Source: Verrucomicrobiaceae bacterium E54 (GTDB taxonomy: Bacteria > Verrucomicrobiota > Verrucomicrobiia > Verrucomicrobiales > Akkermansiaceae). From it: DNA of 64,000 nt. The first letter of the stretch is position 1. Each line of letters starts with the position of its first letter. The notes under the pieces were generated by a model. The model worked only from the letters and a program-made list of their open reading frames with translations, made no database searches and had not been told where the DNA came from. Positions 34,224 through 42,942 of the stretch are shown one piece after another. The DNA lies in assembly GCA_022548915.1 (NCBI GenBank), contig JAKZES010000003.1, positions 162,754-226,753 on the forward strand, in the 5' to 3' direction. A program made the position numbers and the translations under genes.

Positions 34224-35867
34224 GTGACGATCTCCTTCCACCTCGACGACCTGCGCAAGACCGCCGCTGGAGTGCCCCTCGGCCCTGCGGACAAGGAGGC
34301 GCTGGAAGCACTCGGACATCCGGACGGCGAGGCGGCGGAGGCCGAACTGCGCCGGCTGCTGGGCCGGGTGGCGGACGGAGCGGCGGTCCGGTTGGAGGAC
34401 GGCATGGTCACGCTGACCTGGCCGGAGGCTCCCGACGAGAATACCGCCGAGGCCGAGCGGCTGATGAGCCGAGCGGTCGAGCGTGCCCGCAAGGGCGAGC
34501 TGTCCAAGGCCGTGGGTATCCTTGGCCGGGTGCTCGAACTCGACCCCGGACGCCACGACGCCCGACGGAACCTGGCGATGGCGCTCAACGAGCTCGGTCG
34601 GGGCGAGGAGGCGGAGGACGCCCTGCTCGACGTGCTGAAGGTCGACCCCACCGACGCCGAGGCGCTGGTCATCCTGGGCAACCGCTACGCCCGCATGGAG
34701 GATCGCGGCGAGGAGGCTCGTCGGCTTTTCGAGCGGGCCTGCGAGCTGGAGCCCGACAACCCCGTCGCGGGCAACAGCCTGGCCGGGGCGCTGCTGGAGG
34801 CCGGACTCGACCGGGAGGCGCTGGAGGAGTTCGACCGGGTGCTCGGCATCGACCCCGGCTTCGCCAACGCCCACTACGGGCGCTCGATGGTCTTCCTCGG
34901 GCGTGAGGCCGTTCCTGAGGCGCTGGCAGCGTTGCGGGCGATGTTCGCCAAGTGCGAACTGTCCGACCCTCGGCTCGGGCGGATGCTGGAGGCTGCCCGC
35001 GACACCTTCCTCAAGCTGACCAACATCGTCGGCAACGACCGCGCGGAGGAGGCGCGACAGGTGGCTGAGGAGCTGCGGAAGAGGGCCGAAGAGGAATCCG
35101 GGGTGCCGGTGAGGGTGGTTGAGGAGAAGTTGGAAGGAACGCTTCATTCATCGGTGGAGTTCGCTTGGGACCACGGTCTCGATCATCACAAGGTCGCGAT
35201 CCAGAGCCAGCTTCCGGCGGTGATGCTCAAGCATCACGCGTTGGCGCACGAGGCCTGGCACATCCTGCTGGAGTCGGGGGCCCGGGAGGCGGATTGTCGC
35301 CGTCTGTTTGTGGTCACCAGGGAAGGAATCGACGCGGCGGTCGAGTCGATGCACGGTGAGATCCGCCGGATCGTCCGCAAGGGGAACTACGACGAGGGGA
35401 AGTATCTCGCGATGATCCGGGAGACGGTCAACAACACCCTCGACCGATTGCTCCGCCTGCCGACGGACATGGCCATCGAACGCCAACTCGCGGAAGTGGA
35501 GGCATTGCGCGAGGCTCAGTTCTGCGCCCTGACCCTTCAGGCGCACAACGCCGCCTCGATGACCCTCGCGAAGGGGAAGCGCGAGGTTCTTCCCGCTGCA
35601 ATGCTGAAGCGTGTCGATGCCTTGAACGGCGCGATGGCGGTCTTCATCGACCGTCTCACCCGGGGTGCCACGGATTTCGCCCGTCTCTACCAATCAACCG
35701 GCAACCTCCCGCTGGCCAGCAAGCTCGAGGAGTTGGTCCGGGTTCGACTGGACGAGGGTGATGCCGGGGACGGACTCAAGCCGGGTGCATGGTATGGCCT
35801 GGTCGATGAAGTCGCCGGGGTGCTCGGGATGAAGGGGTGGCATGAGTGGTCGGGCGAGGGAGAGTGA
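34224..35867 (+). CDS. TPR protein fused to a putative HExxH zinc peptidase, 547 aa
   Basis: The N-terminal domain (about 1-75) leads into TPR repeats (AVGILGRVLELDPGRHDARRNLAMALNEL over residues 94-122; then DALLDVLKVDPTDAEALVIL and REALEEFDRVLGIDPGFANAHYG). The C-terminal ~250 residues contain HHALAHEAWHILLE near 340, which has the HExxH zinc-binding pattern, followed by a helical domain with LRLPTDMAIERQ. A peptidase activity is inferred from the motif alone. The GTG at 34224 follows GTGACA-N17-CACACT by 6 nt; no longer start is convincing. The C-terminal half is related by eye to the product of 32204-32950, where the zinc motif is lost. Confidence 0.68.
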   Translation: MTISFHLDDLRKTAAGVPLGPADKEALEALGHPDGEAAEAELRRLLGRVADGAAVRLEDGMVTLTWPEAPDENTAEAERLMSRAVERARKGELSKAVGILGRVLELDPGRHDARRNLAMALNELGRGEEAEDALLDVLKVDPTDAEALVILGNRYARMEDRGEEARRLFERACELEPDNPVAGNSLAGALLEAGLDREALEEFDRVLGIDPGFANAHYGRSMVFLGREAVPEALAALRAMFAKCELSDPRLGRMLEAARDTFLKLTNIVGNDRAEEARQVAEELRKRAEEESGVPVRVVEEKLEGTLHSSVEFAWDHGLDHHKVAIQSQLPAVMLKHHALAHEAWHILLESGAREADCRRLFVVTREGIDAAVESMHGEIRRIVRKGNYDEGKYLAMIRETVNNTLDRLLRLPTDMAIERQLAEVEALREAQFCALTLQAHNAASMTLAKGKREVLPAAMLKRVDALNGAMAVFIDRLTRGATDFARLYQSTGNLPLASKLEELVRVRLDEGDAGDGLKPGAWYGLVDEVAGVLGMKGWHEWSGEGE

Positions 35868-35978
35868 AGGTGCCGGAAGTGTCACTGATCGGTAACGTTT
35901 GCGGGACGAGACTTCACCGTGATTTCATGCCGCCCACATACCGGCTGCCGAGCTTCCTGCGAGACTCTCGCCATTGAG

Positions 35979-36398
35979 ATGAACCCGGAAGAAGCCCATC
36001 GACGAAGCCTACTGCGATACGCGGCCCTGATCGGACTCACCATCGCCGCCGGGCTCGCCTCGCGGTCGTCCCTTGCCGTCCACCTGCCCGCCTTCATCGC
36101 CACCTACGCCGGCGACACGCTGTGGGCGCTGACCTTGTTCCTGGTAATCGCTTTTGTTTTCCCGGGGATGACGACAAGGAAGATCGCGGTGATGGCGCTG
36201 GCTCTGTCCTTCGCCGTCGAGTTCAGCCAACTCTACCAGGCCGGGTGGATCAACGCGGTGAGGGACACCCGGATCGGCGCGCTTGTGCTCGGCCACGGGT
36301 TCCTGTGGAGCGATCTGCTCTGCTATGCGGTGGGAGTTGGTGCGGGAGCATGTCTTCAGCTTCCCCTGAGGGCACCGGAACATTCGAAAGCGCGGTGA
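35979..36398 (+). CDS. DUF2809 family membrane protein
   Basis: This 139-aa integral membrane protein has four hydrophobic segments. The DUF2809 pattern is clear: LTIAAGLASRSS, then FIATYAGDTLWALTLFLVI, ALSFAVEFSQLYQAGWINAVRDTR and LGHGFLWSDLLCYAVGVGAG. The family is found in many bacteria and is unstudied. The ATG at 35979 is preferred over an earlier one at 35919 because the extra residues are Cys/His-rich and not membrane-like. It is a single gene with no obvious link to the defence genes. Confidence 0.85.
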   Translation: MNPEEAHRRSLLRYAALIGLTIAAGLASRSSLAVHLPAFIATYAGDTLWALTLFLVIAFVFPGMTTRKIAVMALALSFAVEFSQLYQAGWINAVRDTRIGALVLGHGFLWSDLLCYAVGVGAGACLQLPLRAPEHSKAR

Positions 36399-36422
36399 TT
36401 TTCTTCGGAGGGTAGCAGGGTC

Positions 36423-36965
36423 TCACCACCTCTCCGATCCACTCCCGTGACCGTCGAAATCCAGCAAACCCTGTTCAGCCAGGTCTTCCGCGATGACCTT
36501 GATCAGCGTCCGTTGGTGAGCCAGGATGAAGGGTGCCAGTCCCGAGGCGACGAGATCCTCGGCATCCTCCACTATCAGCGCGCGCAGGGCATCCTCGGTG
36601 CTTGTCCCGGCTGGCAGATCGACGACTTTGCTCCACGCCGGCTGGATTGAGCAGGGGAGCGAGCAGGGTCCAAGCCCCAGGCGGTAGTCGAGGGCGCGCA
36701 GGTGCAGCACCGGGTCGCGCGGCAGCACCCGGGGGAAGCGGAGCAGCGCCGCAGCGGATACGCGGACTTGGGCGTCGCAGGTTCCCTCCGCCGGGACGGT
36801 GAGGGTGCCACCGCCAAGCTCGATGTGGAGCATTTCGCCATCGTGGGAAAGCACCGCCTCCTCGCGCCTCCGTCTGGGCAGCGCACGGTCGAGCCGGCGC
36901 AGCGCCGTGCCGAAGTCGGCGGTGCGGGTGCGGAGGTCGAAGGTGAGCGTCTGGACGGGGAGCAT
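36423..36965 (-). CDS. Hypothetical protein, 180 aa
   Basis: I do not recognise this protein. It is soluble, with Arg-rich stretches (ALRRLDRALPRRRREEAVL) and a beta-rich middle (MLHIELGGGTLTVPAEG) leading to a helical, acidic C-terminus (EDALRALIVEDAEDLVASGL). The ATG at 36965 has no strong ribosome-binding site; TAGGAT lies 10 nt upstream, in keeping with the leaderless pattern of the region. The small XRE regulator lies 126 bp upstream on the same strand, so the pair may be co-regulated. Confidence 0.5.
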   Translation of the reverse strand: MLPVQTLTFDLRTRTADFGTALRRLDRALPRRRREEAVLSHDGEMLHIELGGGTLTVPAEGTCDAQVRVSAAALLRFPRVLPRDPVLHLRALDYRLGLGPCSLPCSIQPAWSKVVDLPAGTSTEDALRALIVEDAEDLVASGLAPFILAHQRTLIKVIAEDLAEQGLLDFDGHGSGSERW

Positions 36966-37090
36966 GAGGGGGTGGATCCTACCTCCCGGGTCGGAGAAGT
37001 GCCGCTACAAAGATGGGGGATTTTCGCCAGTCCGAGGGAATGGTCCCAGCTGCTGCGACTCGGTCGTGAACTCTGGATCACCACCCCAAA

Positions 37091-37363
37091 TCACCTCTCC
37101 AGCACCTGCCCCAGCTCGAGCTTCTGCACCCTCCCCGGGAACAGGTCGCCGATCTCGCAGCCGAGCACGCCTTTGAGAATCCAGAGTTCGGCGTCCGACA
37201 CGCGGCGCAGCCGGGCCTCGACCTTGGACAGTCCGCCCCGGCTGAGATCCCAGCCGGCGAGCTGAAGTTTCGCCGCGAGGGTCTCCTGCGATAGCCCGGC
37301 CTGCACCCGTAGCGTTCGGACCCGGGGACCGACGAGATTGCGTGGGGACGGTTGCTCCGGCAT
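37091..37363 (-). CDS. XRE-family helix-turn-helix regulator, 90 aa
   Basis: This is a single HTH_3 domain: VRTLRVQAGLSQETLAAKLQ forms the first helices, and LSRGGLSKVEARLRRVSD, the recognition part, follows, ending with ILKGVLGCEIGDLFPG. Such small proteins act as repressors of nearby genes. Its target is unknown; the downstream 180-aa gene on the same strand and the operon at 33062-35867 are candidates by position only. The ATG at 37363 is 9 nt behind TAAGGT. Confidence 0.85.
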   Translation of the reverse strand: MPEQPSPRNLVGPRVRTLRVQAGLSQETLAAKLQLAGWDLSRGGLSKVEARLRRVSDAELWILKGVLGCEIGDLFPGRVQKLELGQVLER

Positions 37364-37482
37364 CGGAGCTTGACCTTAGCCGTTTCGAATCGTGATATTG
37401 CTCTGACAGCGGAGCACTTTCACGGTGGGAATCGCCGCTCCTGATTGGGCTCGTGGCTGTCGTCCACAGCCCCCAGAAAGCG

Positions 37483-38331
37483 ATGACCTCCCGCCTCCTT
37501 CCCGGCATTGCCGCAGCGGCAGCTCTGATCCTGCCATGCTTCGCGACACCACTCGTGCTCTTCGATAGCATTGGCTCACCCCAGACGGGGGAAGAGTTCA
37601 ACTCCGGCACCGACAGTCCCGGCGATAGGGCCGGTCAACACTTCACGACGGGGGGCTTCAGCGTGGTACTGAACGAGGTCACAGCGCGTCTTTCAGTGGC
37701 GCGTCATGGTCTGTGCAGGTTCTCAATCTTTGAAGGGAGCGCGGACCGTCCCGATGGAGCTCAGATTGCCGTTCTATTCGATGGATGGTCGACATCGCTT
37801 GGGACCTTCCCCAACGGGACGGAGTATGTGACCTTCAGTGGCCTGAGCCTGTCGTTGCAGCCGGGCAAGGACTACTGGGTGGCACTCACCAACACCCACG
37901 ATGGTCCGCCAAGCACTGCGGGCATCTTTGATTGGAAAGGGCGCTCAACCCCGGGAAGCGGTGCCGGATTCTCTTCCAAGAGCGTGTTTGGCCCATCCAC
38001 CTGCACGAGCTGTTCATGGAACGAAATGTCCGCCCCCCTGATGATGACGATGAAGGTCGCCTATCCCGCAGGCGCGACGCTTTCGACCAACGGCATCACC
38101 GTGGAGGACGACACAGGCTTTAAGTGGGTGAATCTCAACGTCGGGGTGAAGAACGGGCCGCTACCGCTCGCCGACTTGCGGGTGCTTTGGTCGCCGGATC
38201 TGACCGGGCCGTGGAACGAGCTGGGGACCATCCCCGGCGACGGAACGACCTTCAGCGGGAACGTGGAGCTCCCGGACGATCCGGTTGGGGGGCCGGTGAA
38301 GAGGGCGTTCTTCATCGCTGAGGCAAGATGA
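37483..38331 (+). CDS. Secreted choice-of-anchor-type protein, 282 aa
   Basis: A clear signal peptide (LLPGIAAAAALILPCFATP, about residues 5-23) is followed by a beta-rich domain with DRAGQHFTTGGFSVVLNEV and LSLSLQPGKDYWVALTNT. That pattern resembles the choice-of-anchor domains common in Verrucomicrobia and Planctomycetes. The C-terminus (LRVLWSPDLTGPWNELG...) is a beta-sandwich module often seen at the ends of exported proteins of these phyla. No PEP-CTERM tail is seen. The ATG at 37483 gives the signal peptide; an upstream GTG at 37453 would only add polar residues. It is exported and its ligand is unknown. Confidence 0.7.
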   Translation: MTSRLLPGIAAAAALILPCFATPLVLFDSIGSPQTGEEFNSGTDSPGDRAGQHFTTGGFSVVLNEVTARLSVARHGLCRFSIFEGSADRPDGAQIAVLFDGWSTSLGTFPNGTEYVTFSGLSLSLQPGKDYWVALTNTHDGPPSTAGIFDWKGRSTPGSGAGFSSKSVFGPSTCTSCSWNEMSAPLMMTMKVAYPAGATLSTNGITVEDDTGFKWVNLNVGVKNGPLPLADLRVLWSPDLTGPWNELGTIPGDGTTFSGNVELPDDPVGGPVKRAFFIAEAR

Positions 38332-38362
38332 TCGTAGTGGGCAGGAGCACATCACCTAGATC

Positions 38363-38977
38363 ATGAGCAAGGCGTCGAGATCGAAAGGGTTTGTCGGACT
38401 ACTCCTGCTTCTGGCCTGCGTGTCAACGAGCCAAGGGGTGCTGGTTTCTTACAGCTTCACGGGAACCTTCACCTCGGACTTCGGCACGATTTCGGCAGGG
38501 GCTGTTGTGACAGGCGGTTTCAGCTACCAAGTCCCCCAGACTGGGACAGTAAGCTATCCCACGTGGGCTCACTACGTCTATGAAACGGCTTGGTTCCGGG
38601 TCGAGACGGCAGAGTTTTCTTCCGTGGCTGATCTCATCGTGATCCGCAACGGAACATACGGTCGGGACGACTTTCAGCTCCTATTGGATCCCGATATTGT
38701 CCTGGGCGGGATCAGCCTAGCGGACTACACGCCGCTGCAGATCGTCCTTCACGACTACGACGAGTCGATCTTTTCTTCGACCGAGTTGCCGATGGTATTG
38801 CCGAATCTTTCTGAGTTTGAAGATCCCCGGATAGGCGCCACGTCAACAGCTCAGTCCCAGTCCACTGAGAATTTGTGGATTGCCATCACTGAACTAAACG
38901 CGGTGCCTGAAGCCTCGTCCGCCCTACTCGCCACGTTCTCAGTGGTGATCTGCGTCTTCGCCCGCAGGCGAGAATAG
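38363..38977 (+). CDS. PEP-CTERM-sorted exported protein, 204 aa
   Basis: The N-terminal signal peptide (GFVGLLLLLACVSTSQG, about residues 9-25) leads a beta-rich domain. The C-terminus has the sorting tail: VPEASSALLATFSVVICVF followed by ARRRE, i.e. a PEP-type motif, a hydrophobic helix and a basic end, recognised by exosortase (EpsH-type). The motif here is VPEAS rather than the more common VPEPS. It starts 31 nt after the preceding secreted-protein gene on the same strand. The presence of such a protein implies the host has an exosortase elsewhere. Confidence 0.82.
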   Translation: MSKASRSKGFVGLLLLLACVSTSQGVLVSYSFTGTFTSDFGTISAGAVVTGGFSYQVPQTGTVSYPTWAHYVYETAWFRVETAEFSSVADLIVIRNGTYGRDDFQLLLDPDIVLGGISLADYTPLQIVLHDYDESIFSSTELPMVLPNLSEFEDPRIGATSTAQSQSTENLWIAITELNAVPEASSALLATFSVVICVFARRRE

Positions 38978-38987
38978 CGCTTGTGAA

Positions 38988-39404
38988 TCAGGACTGATCA
39001 GCTTCGCCAAACGCCGCCCTGAAGGCCTTCCACACCGCCTCGCTCACCGTCGCGTAGGCCACAGCTTCACGGCTGAAATCGTCCTCCGCTTCCGCGAAGC
39101 AGAACGCATCGGCCATCAAATTTTTCCCCGCCTGGTAAATCGCATCCACGCACCTGCCCAACGCCTCCAGCTCGTTCTCGTCGATGAGCTGGACCGGGAG
39201 CTCGGGATCGTAGTCGGGCAGTTCACCGTCGCCGATCTCGGCCCGGGCCTCGGTGACCGTGATGGCAGCTTCGAGCAGGGGGATCAGGTGAGGAGATCTA
39301 ACGTTGCGTGCCTGCCAGAGGGGGAGGAGCTGGCGTGCTATCCGGGCGAGACTGGCTACCTTGGGCCAGCGCTTGGTGGCAGGGGATTCGGAGGTTGTGC
39401 TCAT
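38988..39404 (-). CDS. Unknown small protein, 138 aa, paralogue of the next gene
   Basis: This soluble, acidic, helical protein shares a core with its neighbour: EAAITVTEARAEIGDGELPDYDPELP here against ESAISFAEARAEIGNNPLPEHDPSLP (segments of residues around 62-87 and 52-77). A matching C-terminal helix reads VSEAVWKAFRAAFG against VAETVYNAFHAALE. The two lie in tandem on the same strand, a duplication that has diverged. I know no function; tandem small paralogues are common among immunity proteins, but that is a guess. The ATG at 39404 removes an upstream extension that overlaps the other gene. Confidence 0.6.
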   Translation of the reverse strand: MSTTSESPATKRWPKVASLARIARQLLPLWQARNVRSPHLIPLLEAAITVTEARAEIGDGELPDYDPELPVQLIDENELEALGRCVDAIYQAGKNLMADAFCFAEAEDDFSREAVAYATVSEAVWKAFRAAFGEADQS

Positions 39405-39471
39405 TGCCTCCGATTCTGGCCTGGCCTGCGCCGGAGGTACAGCGGAATCGTCCCTGAATTGAGCGTGTCGC

Positions 39472-39897
39472 TCAGGCAGCCGCCGAGTGTGCCTCATGCC
39501 CTTCCAGGGCTGCGTGGAACGCATTATAGACAGTCTCTGCTACCACGAAGTAGGTGATGGCTTCCTCGCCGAAACCCGCTTCCATAGGCGGTATCGCTGC
39601 CTCAATGAGCATCTCCCGGGCATTGGAGTAGTTGGCATCTACGCAGGTGCGAACGTGTTCGAGCCTTGCCTCGTCAAACAGTTCCTCAGGCAAACTAGGA
39701 TCATGCTCTGGAAGTGGATTGTTTCCTATCTCCGCCCTTGCCTCGGCAAAGCTGATCGCGGACTCGAAGATCGGAAGGGTGCGTGGAGGATTCGTGTCGA
39801 ATCGCTCGAAGAGGTCCACGAAGCCGCGAGCGATGAAGGCTAGATTGCCTACCTCCTCCCAGTGGATGGAGTCGGGGAAGATCGAGATCTTTTTCAT
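39472..39897 (-). CDS. Unknown small protein, 141 aa, paralogue of the previous gene
   Basis: This is the upstream member of the tandem pair. It has the same layout: an N-terminal helix region (WEEVGNLAFIARGFVDLFERF), the shared AEARAEIGN core, a 'CVDANYSNAREMLIEAA' helix and a C-terminal 'YFVVAETVYNAFHAALEG' helix. It is soluble, with no signal peptide. The ATG at 39897 starts MKKISIFPDS; an earlier frame start at 39972 is less convincing. Compared with its sister it uses more AT-rich codons, so the duplication is not recent or the copies came separately. Confidence 0.6.
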   Translation of the reverse strand: MKKISIFPDSIHWEEVGNLAFIARGFVDLFERFDTNPPRTLPIFESAISFAEARAEIGNNPLPEHDPSLPEELFDEARLEHVRTCVDANYSNAREMLIEAAIPPMEAGFGEEAITYFVVAETVYNAFHAALEGHEAHSAAA

Positions 39898-39987
39898 GCC
39901 CGTATTGTCGCCTGGGACGGTGGCAAGGTACAGCGCAAAAGGCTGGATCCGGGGGATCTTGGCAAATGACAAATGGGGCGTCTTTCC

Positions 39988-40147
39988 GGGCCTCGAATGA
40001 TGTCGCTTCCAGGCCTAGGCGCTTGGCGACCTGTGTCAGCGTCAGGCCCTCTTGGAACTTGAGACGGACCACTGCGTCCCGGGTGATCTGACCGACGACC
40101 TGCTTCTTAACCCCGGTCCGTGCGAAGCCCTTGGCGACCGTGCGGGG
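39988..40147 (-). pseudogene. Possible remnant of a helix-turn-helix DNA-binding gene
   Basis: In one minus-strand frame the stretch reads KKQVVGQITRDAVVRLKF then EGLTLTQVAKRLGLEATSF, which looks like the DNA-binding helix-turn-helix of a recombinase or transposase. There is no start, and the flanking sequence in frame is not protein-like. I regard it as a decayed mobile-element fragment. Low confidence. Confidence 0.25.
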
Positions 40148-40700
40148 TTGGCCACGATTTTTTCTGGACCTCGCGGGGAAATGTGATTTCGTATCCGCTG
40201 TTGGGTCTGGAAAGGCCTGACAAAACTGAAATCCAAGGTGCACAGCACATCGACATTATCGCCCGCTTCAGAAGGGCGTGCAGCAGACGGGTCCCGTCCG
40301 GGAGCCGCACTTAAAGACTCCCATCTGGGAGCCGCCGGTAATACTGTGCCGGCGTTCGCCATCCCACTTTCGTTTATCCGGGAGTCGTGGGCCCGAGGCT
40401 GATCCTTTTGACCCGTTCGACGGGAGAGGCCTGAATGGCACTATGTGAATCGGTCGATTTGAGACCGAAATTTGATCCTGAAGTGATCAGCGAGGCGCGT
40501 TGATGTCCGTTCGTCGGAGCAGCGTGCCCATTTGAGCCCCGGAGACGGTGGACGAGGTGGTCCCCGTCCGAAGGTGGCTGCTGTTGGCCGACACGAGGCT
40601 CTCGTGCGGCATGACTGGGATCACGGTTCTAACGGATCCGGCGACTCCCACCAATAGACAATTGTGTATTCAAATCAGTGAAACCAAAAATCAAATAGAA
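40148..40700. other. Intergenic stretch without a supported gene
   Basis: About 550 bp. It contains a short direct repeat (GGGAGCCGC at two places near 40299-40338) and otherwise no convincing frame, hairpin or RNA gene. It probably includes the promoter of the gene at 40701. Confidence 0.4.
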
Positions 40701-41345
40701 ATGAAAGACAAAGCTGACGCTTCAAAAAGCGTCACCAAAGAGGGCGCTCATCAAAGCGCCAATGATCACGACGCCAATGCTGGTGCCGTGAAGACGAGCG
40801 GCTCTGAAGGAGTCGTTGCCGAACCCGTTGACAACTGCTCTGACGGCGGAAGCGTGCAAAGCCACGAGGTCGCAGAGCAACGCGTTGTGATTCCTGGGAA
40901 ACAGGGATCTGCCAAAGATGGGGTGGTTGAAGTCCTCTATCGCATTGATGGCGTTTCGCCCGGATTGCGGCAGGAGGATGTTGAATGGAAGGACTACTCC
41001 GCTCCGTTCGACCCGCTGCCGGTGGAAATGTTTGAAGGGCCGTGCGAGGTGCTGGAAAGCATATACAACCAACCGGAGAAGTATTGCGGATCGGGTCTGC
41101 GGCAACTGCAGCGGCACGATATCCTCCATGTGGTGTTCTCCCAGGAGAACCTGAGGAACGTGGCTCTAATCGTTGCAGATCTGGACGTCGATGATCAGCT
41201 GTCATATGACGGCTGTCGATGTCTCGTGCAAGGACCAGGGGCCAGGTGCCCGTTCGTCTTGATTCCATTACGCAAGACTATGGATCCATTCCATACTCCA
41301 GTGTCGTTGTTCCAACGCCCTGACTGCTCGGACGAGGAGCAGTGA
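40701..41345 (+). CDS. Hypothetical protein, 214 aa
   Basis: The N-terminal ~90 residues are low-complexity and hydrophilic (Lys, Ala, Ser, Asp, Gly), probably disordered. The C-terminal ~120 residues are globular, with EDVEWKDYSAPFDPLPVEMFEGP, LRQLQRHDILHVVFS and VALIVADLDVDDQLSY. No family is recognised. The ATG at 40701 follows an A-rich stretch and gives the most protein-like start; the frame extends to 40548. A perfect 12-bp hairpin (41370-41400) lies 25 nt after the stop and probably ends the transcript. Confidence 0.5.
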   Translation: MKDKADASKSVTKEGAHQSANDHDANAGAVKTSGSEGVVAEPVDNCSDGGSVQSHEVAEQRVVIPGKQGSAKDGVVEVLYRIDGVSPGLRQEDVEWKDYSAPFDPLPVEMFEGPCEVLESIYNQPEKYCGSGLRQLQRHDILHVVFSQENLRNVALIVADLDVDDQLSYDGCRCLVQGPGARCPFVLIPLRKTMDPFHTPVSLFQRPDCSDEEQ

Positions 41346-41369
41346 AGCTGGTGTGCCGGAAATGAAATA

Positions 41370-41400
41370 GGCGTGCCACGGCATTTGTCCGTGGCACGCC
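41370..41400. terminator. Stem-loop, possible bidirectional terminator
   Basis: GGCGTGCCACGG at 41370-41381 pairs perfectly with CCGTGGCACGCC at 41389-41400 across a 7-nt loop. There is no T-run on either side, so it may act as a weak terminator or a transcript stabiliser between the convergent gene at 40701 and the integrase. Confidence 0.5.
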
Positions 41401-41533
41401 AGATTTCAGCCAGTGGTGCCCGAGGATTACCGGATGCTGACAGACCCGCGAGCAGGGTGGTGATCGCCCGGCTCGGCAGGAGTTCGAGGCAGTCCGCGGG
41501 ATTACCCGGTGGATCTTGAACGGGTTTGGCGGG

Positions 41534-42931
41534 CTACTTCTTCTTGGCCGCAGCCTTCTGCCAGAAGCCGCGCCCCGGCAGCTCGATGCCGAGTTTCGTG
41601 CAGTGCTTTTTGAGAGCCACGTCGCTGACGCCGAGATCGGCGGCGATGTGGGTGAGGGGCTTCTTCCAGACTAGGTGCTTGAGTTTGGCCTTGGAGGGAT
41701 AGTCGAACCGTTGCGGGGTCGGCAGAGCCGACTTCAACTCCGTGCCTTCGACTCGATCTGGGAGCAGATCCCAGAACGCGCTGACGACATCCTCGTCGTC
41801 AACCACCTGCCGATAGTGGGCGTCCATCATCTCCTTCGATGTGCCGTTCTTGAGGGCTGTAAACGCCTCGTCTTGGTCTCGTTCCGCTTGGAAGCTGATC
41901 GAGGTGTGGCGGATCACATCCTGCGTCCAATTCTGTGCGCCGGTGGCCTTCTTTAGGATCTTGAGCTTGCCGTCCCAGCCGGGAGGCAGGCCCTTGAACG
42001 GGAATTTCTCCAGCCAGACCTTCAGCACCGGCGGGATCGGCACTGAGCGCTTGAGCGCGCGGCGCAGCTTTCCGCCCGACACCCGAATCTTGCCCTTGCC
42101 GATGTCGCACGGTTTCAGATCCCGGATTTCACTGGGGCGGAGTCCAGCGAACAACCCGAGCGCTACGGTTGCCGCAGCAGCCCCTTCGTGGAGATGCATG
42201 GCAGCGCAGAGCAATCGTTTGCATTCTTCGAGCGTGAGCACCCCAATCTCGCTCATGTCACGAGGGATCTTGTCGAGTCGTTCGCAGGGATTCTCTAGGG
42301 TGTAGTGATGTCGCACTGCCCAGTTGAAGAAGGCAGACAGTGAACGTCGCATGGTGCGTTTTGAGTTGAGGCTTTTGTACGTCTCAAGGATGTCCTCCAT
42401 GTCGGTCACTGTGAAGCTGTGCAGTAGGCGGTTGGGTTCCGGCTTCAGGAGCTTCTTGAGGCTGGACTTGTAGTGTTCTTGGGTCTTCGGAGAGGTGACC
42501 TCCTTAGCCTTCAAAAACTTGCGGTAGGCGTTGAAAACTGTGATCTCACGGATTTCTTCGCGGTAGTGCGACTCGAAGAAGCGGATGACGGTGTCTAGGT
42601 CTACGCTATGCTTGTTCGCTCGTGCCTGCAGAGCGTCGTGGCGCGAGACAATTCGGGATAGATTCCTGCCGTTGGCCGCGGTGATGGCGGCCTCAGCATC
42701 GGCTAGTTGAGCTTCCGAAAGGCGAGTGCGCCGGGGCACCAGTTTGCCGTCCGCGTCCTCATAGCCGGCCTCGTAGTCGGCCATCGCCTGCAAGGCTTCG
42801 GCGTAGTTCGCGAAATTCCTCCGGACGCGTTCACCGCTGGCCTTCCGCCCGCTCACTCGGTGTGAGATCGTACCAGAAGGATTCTTGTAATCCTCGATCT
42901 TGAAGTGCTTGGTCTTATCGTGCGTTGCCAC
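41534..42931 (-). CDS. Tyrosine recombinase/integrase of the element
   Basis: The N-terminal arm-binding region (KIEDYKNPSGTISHRVSG) and a core-binding helical domain are followed by the catalytic domain. The first catalytic Arg is in LGLFAGLRPSEIRDL near residue 262, the His/Arg box is DVIRHTSISF near 340, and the nucleophilic Tyr is in MDAHYRQVV near 372. A C-terminal extension (about 405-465) carries KKPLTHIAADLGVSDVALKKHCTK, a helix-turn-helix unusual for integrases. It lies next to the tRNA-Arg fragment at 43036-43080 and so defines the element end. I prefer the GTG at 42931; a TTG at 43024 would read through the tandem repeats at 42943-42966. Confidence 0.88.
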   Translation of the reverse strand: MATHDKTKHFKIEDYKNPSGTISHRVSGRKASGERVRRNFANYAEALQAMADYEAGYEDADGKLVPRRTRLSEAQLADAEAAITAANGRNLSRIVSRHDALQARANKHSVDLDTVIRFFESHYREEIREITVFNAYRKFLKAKEVTSPKTQEHYKSSLKKLLKPEPNRLLHSFTVTDMEDILETYKSLNSKRTMRRSLSAFFNWAVRHHYTLENPCERLDKIPRDMSEIGVLTLEECKRLLCAAMHLHEGAAAATVALGLFAGLRPSEIRDLKPCDIGKGKIRVSGGKLRRALKRSVPIPPVLKVWLEKFPFKGLPPGWDGKLKILKKATGAQNWTQDVIRHTSISFQAERDQDEAFTALKNGTSKEMMDAHYRQVVDDEDVVSAFWDLLPDRVEGTELKSALPTPQRFDYPSKAKLKHLVWKKPLTHIAADLGVSDVALKKHCTKLGIELPGRGFWQKAAAKKK

Positions 42932-42942
42932 TGCATATTGGG

